Assembly: GCF_027579695.1 (NCBI RefSeq)
Contig: NC_083592.1
Span: forward strand, 36,648,714-36,712,713
Source: Neoarius graeffei
Taxonomy: Eukaryota > Chordata > Actinopteri > Siluriformes > Ariidae
Direction of reading: 5' to 3'
DNA: 64,000 nucleotides
Position 1 is the first letter of the stretch, and the number at the start of each line of letters is the position of its first letter. The notes beneath the pieces are model-generated. The model was not told the origin of the DNA. It ran no database searches and saw only the letters and a list, made by a program, of their open reading frames with translations. Shown piece after piece: positions 57,927 through 64,000 of the stretch. A program made the position numbers and the translations under genes.

Positions 57927-60535
57927 CAGGGGTGGACTGGCAATCTGTGTGTTCTGGAAAAGTCCAGAACGGCTGTCCGGTCTACGGCCGTCGGCCCTGT
58001 TCAATAACCAAAATTTTCAGTCTATCAACTAACAACAGGTGGCACTAAGATGATAATTTATCCGTCAATCATTATTCCATAGGCCTAAAAACCAACAAAG
58101 AAGAGTAACGTTAGTGTCTGTCAACAGAAAGATGGCAAGCAGAAAACGTAAGGAGAAAGGTGGATGGGAAAAGTTAAAACAAAAGAAAGTGAAGTCACTT
58201 GAAGAAGATGCTTCAAAATGTAGAAAGCTCACAGAGCTTTTTGGCAGCAGTGCAACTGCAAGCAGCAGCAGTAACGTTCATGTCACATTATCACCGAGCG
58301 AGACTAAGAACCAGGTGGACATCCAACCTGACCAACCACATGCTGATGATGAGGGTCAGGCAGCTGAGGGAATTTCACCGGAGGAGGAGGTACCAGTACC
58401 AGTAAGTGACAATGACATAAAACCATAGCATAAAACAGGTTACGTAAAGGCCACTCATAGACCCCTCTCATAGTAGGCCAATCTTCTATTGACTGGATTT
58501 GCGGTGTGATGATGAGAAATATGTGGTTTATTGTTGTCAAAACAAACACGTAACTACCAAGCAAGCCAATTATAAATAGATAGGCAAGCACAAATGGCCG
58601 CGATTTCATATGTTCACCTCTGCATAATTCATGCAGATTAGGCTCTTTACGTTCAAGAGAACCAAAGCTCTAGCCTATCATTAACCAAAAGTTTGAGGGG
58701 GAGAAGTGTTTTCCATTTTGGCACTATTTATCTTTGTCTTCTCTTTCATGGTGCGTGGTGGAATGTCTGTGGAATAGGCTACAAATGTTGTTTGAAGGAT
58801 GATTGGTTGAATGGTATCATAACTAATCACAGCAGCATTGCATCGTGCAATTGTTAATAGCCTAATTTTAGATCTGTTTGTCAGGCTTACCTACCAAAAA
58901 ATCAGCATAATATTAAAACTATAAAATGTGTCAAGCAGGCTAATTCTTACACAGAATAGACCTAAAAGGCTAAAAATGTCATTGGGATTTAGGAAAAACC
59001 TCCAAATCTGTTTTATTCTTCTCGTCTGTAGCCTAGGTATCAAATGCTATGTTTATCCAAAGTTTTGGCTGGTTTTTAAAAATAGAATTTTGAGGTATAA
59101 GTACAGGTTTAAAGGCTGTCATTCCAAATAATACTATTAAACAAATGTTAATCAAGCATATGTCAGTCCACAGTGTGAAGGGTTTTCCTAGATGCCATTG
59201 CATAGTTTAGATATAATCAACAATAGCATTAGCATCCAACGTCATCTTTTCAATTGTTTGTTTATTCAGGTTGAAGATAGTGGCAGCTCAAAAGATGACA
59301 GGGAGAGTCCAGGAAAGTGCCAGAATGAGGGATAAGTGCCCCAATATTTCAGCCGCCCCATCCTCATGTCCCTGGATAGTGACTGCATCATTGACAGAGC
59401 ATACATGTCAACCTATACGGAATGTCCGTATTTTATACGGATTTGATTCAATAAATGTAGTATACGGGCGTACAAATAAAGTTATACGGATTCTTTAAAA
59501 AAAACTTCAATATTTATTTAGAGCTATAATCAATTCCCACAATGATAAAAGAGCGCATAACATTTACAAACGTACTGTACACCACAGAAAGCACAAACAG
59601 CCAGTAAAGAGTCTTATGAAATCACGCGTTATCTTGTGGTAGCGAGACTTCGTTCCACTTTTGATTATGCGCACACAGCATTGCAAGAATCCCACCAACC
59701 GGGAAGTAACGTTTTGTTTGAAACGCATATTTCCACCTGAGCGACTTTCAATAGCAACTGAAAAGATTCTGAATGGGCACTCCGGCAAGATCAACCCAGA
59801 CACTTGCTGTGACATGCAGCCTCGTGAGGTATTGGTGCAGACTGCTAAAAAAGTTGTCATGGAGTACAATTCAGAACATTAGAGTGCACTTTGTGTTTTT
59901 GTCGAACATTGGAGCTTTGTATTCATTCTGAAGGTTTATTGTTATTAATATTGAATAAAAAGTAACTTGGATATATCATTGTTAATTATCATTCAAATTT
60001 TAGGTAAATTATTTTAATTTGCATCTTATACGGATTTTATAAGGGAAATACGGATTTTGGAGGTTGGTTATACAGGTTTGATTGACCAAAGGTTGACATG
60101 TATGACAGAGTGGCAGAAAACAGTGACCTTCTGAGGAAACTTCTTCTCCCTCAGCACTAATTGTACCAACCTTTAATAGCCAACATTCAGAATGACTGCT
60201 CAGTGTAATTATTGTTGGCAAAGTCAGTTACAAATATCAGTGATACAGATTTTTTTTTCTCTTTAAAATGCAAGCATAGAAGTGACTGTAAAATAGCAGT
60301 ATAAAAGACAATGTCTATGTTAATTTTTGTTTAGGAGATGCAAGTGATGTTTAGTCGTTCTTGAATATTAGGTGTTCTTGAGTTCTTGAATAAACAATCA
60401 TAAATAGTTCATCTGTGTGGGTTTTGTTATGACAGACAATATACCACTATAGCACTATAGTATAGTATACTATAGTATAGTGGGCCTATTTGGGGGGAAA
60501 GTCCAGGGCCATTTTTTGGTCCCAGTCCGTCCCTG
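57927..60535 (+). mobile_element. hAT transposon of ZMYM1-like type, internally deleted
   Basis: 2609 bp, exact 8-bp duplication AGTACATT (57919-57926, 60536-60543). Ends CAGGGGTGGACTGGCAATCT and, read inward, CAGGGACGGACTGGGACCAA. Exon 1 at 58132-58401 codes MASRKRKEKGGWEKLKQKKV and a Ser-rich acidic stretch, then a donor GTAAGT. Exon 2 starts at 59270 (VEDSGSSKDDRESPGKC) and soon hits a stop. A later frame (MSLDSDCIIDR) is split by another hAT element at 59400 and resumes VAENSDLLRKLLLPQ-stop near 60166. The start resembles the N-terminus of fish ZMYM1-like hAT transposases. The zinc finger and catalytic parts are absent. Confidence 0.8.
59400..60102. mobile_element. hAT-like element nested in the ZMYM1-like hAT
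   Basis: 703 bp with 8-bp duplication TGACAGAG (59392-59399, 60103-60110). Starts CATACATGTCAACCTATACG, ends GGTTGACATGTA, the same ends as the BED-finger hAT at 40013. Many TATACGGAT blocks near both ends. An internal frame at 59661-59882 (IFPPERLSIATEKILNGHSG) may be a transposase remnant. Confidence 0.75.
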
Positions 60536-60543
60536 AGTACATT

Positions 60544-61500
60544 AATTTAAAAAGAGCAGTGCAAAAATCAGTAATAAAGATGTCATAATCTTTGAATGTG
60601 TGGATGATATGTCTTGTAAAGTTAGATATAACCTTGCCAATCTCCCTTAAAAAATACAAGCCCCAAGAAAACTTGACTTAGCCCCTCGTCTTTTCAATAG
60701 CTACTGTAGAAACGCCCCTGGGTGTAGCTCAGAAGGCCATGAGTTAAAATCCCAGCATCGTCAAGCTGTCAAACTTGACTCCTTGAGCAAGACTCTGAGT
60801 TGTATCCTATCTCCATTTTAAGTTGCTTTGGGTAAAAGCATCAGCCAAATAAGTAACTCCAAGTGAAATATGTTGAACCAGTACCAACCGTTTTTCCTGC
60901 TGGATCTGTTTTTAGAAGGCTAGATGCAATTTCTGTCATATAGTTTGTTATGATGCATGTTATTTGTATCATTTTCAGTGGAACTATGATACAGGAATTT
61001 TATTTCCAACATTCATTGTCAATAATAAGATAAGATTGGTTGATGGTGAATCATGCTTTTTCTGCCTTCTGGCATCTACACAAAATCATCAGTGCATCAG
61101 ACTTACCACAATTATAGTTGTGATTTTATTTAGCATATTTCCTCAGTACCCCTTAAATGAATTCTTGGTTATTTCATTAACAGGTTATCAAATACTGTAA
61201 GTTTAAAGGTTCACTGTTTGTGAGCACAATATCAAGATTATATCAAATGGTCAAATGTATTTCCAGAACATTTAACTTCACTAAAGTAGATTTTTTAATT
61301 TAAATTTTTAAAAATGAAAGCAGTTGTAGAAATGATTATTATGTGACCAAATAACAATCCAGATTATGAATTAGTTGACTGAATCCTCCTGAGCAGCAAT
61401 TTTTTGGTTTTTAGTTTTTGTCCTCTGCTGCCCCCATGTGAATGTCAACAGAAATATTGTCAAACATTTTTGCTCTTCATGTTTCTGATCTCAGGCACAG
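60544..61500. other. Mostly non-coding; contains a SINE-like piece
   Basis: Apart from the SINE-like fragment at 60712-60865 nothing is recognised. Confidence 0.4.
60712..60865 (+). repeat. tRNA-derived SINE fragment
   Basis: TGTAGCTCAGAAGGCCATGAG and GAGTTAAAATCCCAGC recall polymerase III A and B boxes; CCTTGAGCAAGACTCTGAG and TTTGGGTAAAAGCATCAGCC recall the body and 3' end of fish tRNA SINEs. Degraded. Confidence 0.5.
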
Positions 61501-61556
61501 GCACTCACAGAACATGGGGACATGTGGATAGGTTTATTGAAGCTTCATGCATATGC

Positions 61557-62853
61557 AAATCTCCTTTGTTCATGCCATGATGCACTTCCACAAACATGTG
61601 TTGTGAAAGTGCATCATGGCACGAACAAAGGAGATTTCTGAGGACCTCAGAAAAAGTGCTGTTGATGCTCATCAGGCTGGAAAAGGTTACAAAACCATCT
61701 CTAAAGAGTTTGGACTCCACCAATCCACAGTCAGACAGATTGTGTACAAATGGAGGAAATTCAAGACCACTGTTACCCTCCCCAGGAGTGGTCGACCAAC
61801 AAAGTTCACTCCAAGAGTAAGGCGTGTAATAGTTGGCGAGGTCACAAAGGACTCCAGGGTAACTTCTAAACAACTGAAGGCCTCTCTCACATTGGCTAAT
61901 GTTAATGTTCATGAGTCCACCATCAGGAGAACACTGAACAACAATGGTGTGCATGGCAGGGTTGCAAGGAGAAAGCCACTGCTCTCCAAAAAGAACACGG
62001 CTGCTCGTCTGCAGTTTGCTAAACATCACATGGACAAGCCAGAAGGTTATTGGAAAAATGTTTTGTGGACGGATGAGACCAAAATAGAACTTTTTGGTTT
62101 AAATGAGAAGCGTTATGTTTGGAGAAAGGAAAACACTGCATTCCAGCATAAGAACCTTATTCCATCTGTGAAACATGGTGGTGGTAGTATCATGGTTTGG
62201 GCCTGTTTTGCTGCATCTGGGCCAGGACGGCTTGCCATCATTGATGGAACAATGAATTCTGAATTATACCAGCGAATTCTAAAGGTAAATGCCAGGACAT
62301 CTGTCCATGAACTAAATCTCAAGAGAAGGTGGGTCATGCAGCAAGACAACGACCCTAAGCACACAAGTCATTCTACCAAAGAATGGTTAAAGAAGAATAA
62401 AGTTAATGTTTTGGAATGGCCAAGTCAAAGTCCTGACCTTAATCCAATCAAAATGTTGTGGAAGGACCTGAAGCGAGCAGTTCATGTGAGGAAACCCACC
62501 AACATCCCAGAGTTGAAGCTGTTCTGTACGGAGGAATGGGCTAAAATTCCTCCAGGCCGGTGTGCAGGACTGAGCAACAGTTACCAGAAATGTTTAGTTG
62601 CAGTTATTGCTGCACAAGGGGGTCACACCACATACTGAAAGCAAAGATTCACATACTTTTGCCACTCACAGATAAGTAATATTGGATCATTTTCCTCAAT
62701 AAATAAATGACCAAGTATAATATTTTTGTCTCATTTGTTTAACTGGGTTCTCTTTATCTACTTTTAGGACTTGTGAAAATCTGATTATGTTTTAGGTCAT
62801 ATTTATGCAGAAATATAGAAAATTCTAAAGGGTTCTCAAACTTTCAAGCACCA
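61557..62853 (+). mobile_element. Tc1-like transposon (copy 2), 5' end replaced by a hairpin
   Basis: Same family as 40767. The right end reads CAAACTTTCAAGCACCACT and then runs into a TG microsatellite with no clear TA. The left terminal repeat is missing: instead 61557-61606 is an inverted copy of the start of the gene, pairing with 61607-61637 (31-bp arms, one mismatch). Confidence 0.85.
61616..62638 (+). CDS. Tc1 transposase, full-length open frame, catalytic Glu replaced
   Basis: 340 codons, MARTKEISEDLRKSAVDAHQ to AAQGGHTTY-stop, the usual Tc1 length. The N-terminal helix-turn-helix (KTISKEFGLHQSTVRQIVYK) and GRPTKFTPRVRR bind the ends. The DDE core: VLWTDETKIELF (Asp), QQDNDPKHTS (Asp), and SPDLNPIKMLWKDLK, where the third acid (Glu in NPIE) is Lys (AAA at about 62449). 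The protein is therefore probably unable to cut DNA although the frame is intact. Copy 1 at 40767 has the same Lys. Confidence 0.9.
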   Translation: MARTKEISEDLRKSAVDAHQAGKGYKTISKEFGLHQSTVRQIVYKWRKFKTTVTLPRSGRPTKFTPRVRRVIVGEVTKDSRVTSKQLKASLTLANVNVHESTIRRTLNNNGVHGRVARRKPLLSKKNTAARLQFAKHHMDKPEGYWKNVLWTDETKIELFGLNEKRYVWRKENTAFQHKNLIPSVKHGGGSIMVWACFAASGPGRLAIIDGTMNSELYQRILKVNARTSVHELNLKRRWVMQQDNDPKHTSHSTKEWLKKNKVNVLEWPSQSPDLNPIKMLWKDLKRAVHVRKPTNIPELKLFCTEEWAKIPPGRCAGLSNSYQKCLVAVIAAQGGHTTY

Positions 62854-62857
62854 CTCT

Positions 62858-62859
<2 letters not shown>

Positions 62860-62910
<51 letters not shown>
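62860..62910. repeat. (TG)n microsatellite
   Basis: About 50 bases of TG between two Tc1-type elements, preceded by CTCTCTC. Confidence 0.95.
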
Positions 62911-62912
<2 letters not shown>

Positions 62913-62913
<1 letters not shown>

Positions 62914-64000
62914 AGTGGTATGCAAAAGTTTGGGTACCGCTAGTCAAAATTGCTGTTACTGTGAACAGTTAAGCAAGTTGAAGATGAAATTATCTCCAAA
63001 AGACATTAAGTTAAAGATGACTCATTCCCTTTATATTTTAAGCAAAAACAATTTTTTATTTTCATCTTTTACATTTTCAAAATGACAAAAAAGGAAAAGG
63101 GGCCGAAGCAAAAGTTTGGGCACCCTGCATGGTTAGTACCTAGTAACACCCCTTTGGCAAGTATCACAGCTTGTAAACACTTTTTGTAGCCAACTAATAA
63201 TCTTTCAGTTCTTACCTGGGGGATTTTCACACATTCGTCCTTGCAAAAGGCTTCCAGTTCTACAAGTTTCCTGGGCTGTCTTGCATGCACTGCTCTTTTG
63301 AGATCTATCCACAGATTTTCAATGATGTTTAGGTCAGGGGACTGTGAGGGCCAGGGCAAAACCTTCAGCTTGTGCCTCTTGGGGTATTCCATTGTAGATT
63401 TTGAGGTGTGTTTTGGATCATCGTCTTCTTGTAGGACCCATCCTCTTTTTAACTTCAACTTTTTTACAGATGGTGTGATGTTTGCTTCCAGAATTTGATG
63501 GTATTTATTTGAATCCATGCTTCCCTCGACCAATGAAATGTGCCCTGTGCCACTGGCTGCAACACAACCCCAAAGCATGATCGATCTACACCCATGCTTC
63601 AGAGTTGGAGAGGTGTTCTTTTCCTGGAATTTGGCACCCTTTTTTCTCCAAACATACCTTTGCACATTGTGGCCAAAAAGTTCTATTTTGATTTCATCAG
63701 TCCACAGGACTTGTTTCCAAAATGCATCAGGCTTATTTAGATGTTCATTTGCAAACTTCAGATGCTGAATTTTGTGGTAAGGATGCAGGAAAGGTTTTCC
63801 TCTGATGACTCTCCCATGAAGGTCATATTTGTTCAGGTGTCGCTGCATAGTAGAACAGTGCACCACCACTCCAGGGTCTGCTAAATCTTTCTGAAGGTCT
63901 TTTGCAGTCAAACAGGGTTTTTTATTTGCCTTTCTAGCAATCCAACAAGCAGTTCTTTCAGAAAGATTTCTTCATCTTCCAGACCTCACCTTGATCTCCA
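62913..64000 (-). mobile_element. Tc1-like transposon of a third family, running off the window
   Basis: TA at 62911-62912, terminal repeat CAGTGGTATGCAAAAGTTTG. Transposase on the minus strand, from beyond the window end to about 63120: DLQKDLADPGVVVHCSTMQR, VLWTDEIKIELFGHN (Asp), QEDDDPKHTS (Asp), SPDLNIIENLWIDLK (Glu intact), ending KCLQAVILAKG. The frame is open from 63911 down; upstream of that, stops appear in the N-terminal part (63912-64000), so this copy is probably dead. The start of the gene and the other terminal repeat are outside. Confidence 0.88.

Overview
The window is a stretch of a teleost fish genome, very dense in transposable elements. The evidence is the spliced vertebrate genes with GT-AG introns and the typical fish repeats: Rex3, Tc1-like elements, hAT and Harbinger-like DNA elements, Penelope-like elements, and a tRNA-derived SINE with ATGAG tails. 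The species cannot be fixed from the sequence.

Host genes. Only two host genes are supported. At the left, on the plus strand, are exons 2 to 6 of an aquaglyceroporin of the aquaporin-3 type (2417-9324); exon 1 should lie upstream of the window. At 54426-54964, on the minus strand, are the last two exons of a small single-span membrane protein that aligns best, from memory, with the organic solute transporter beta subunit (slc51b). The genes point toward each other, with about 45 kb of almost pure transposon sequence between them.

Layout. 1-2416: upstream/intron sequence with a Tc1 remnant ending in a hairpin. 2417-9324: aqp3; intron 4 carries three nested insertions (hAT, then hAT, then a full-length Rex3 with an open 1049-codon frame), each with its own target-site duplication (TSD). 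9325-12087: 3' flank. 12088-14310: a repeat split by a minus-strand LINE. 14636-16036: a DNA transposon with a THAP exon. 16277-18300: a LINE with a restriction-like endonuclease. 19289-20262: 5' part of a Gypsy element. 20263-28590: an L1-type LINE invaded by a Tc1 element, two SINEs, an L2-like LINE and a tiny LINE end. 29653-34256: minus-strand Penelope-like elements split by two Harbinger-like elements. 36694-37808: an ISL2EU-like element. 39829-43750: a SINE split by a BED-finger hAT that itself contains a Tc1. 43920-47181: a Penelope-like element split by a SINE, a solo LTR, a short LINE end and a Harbinger-like element. 48489-53429: a complete Gypsy-class retrotransposon with integrase before reverse transcriptase (Gmr1-like), two LTRs identical by eye and one in-frame stop. 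54426-54964: slc51b-like. 56398-64000: a SINE, several Tc1 copies, and a ZMYM1-like hAT with another hAT nested in it.

How the parts relate. The SINE and Rex3 share their 3' ends, which suggests Rex3-type machinery moves the SINE. Two DNA elements carry the leftover exons expected of the two-gene ISL2EU system (THAP protein and YqaJ/SWIM-type protein). Two copies of one Tc1 family share the same change of the third catalytic acid. I see no CRISPR array, operon or genuine tRNA/rRNA gene.
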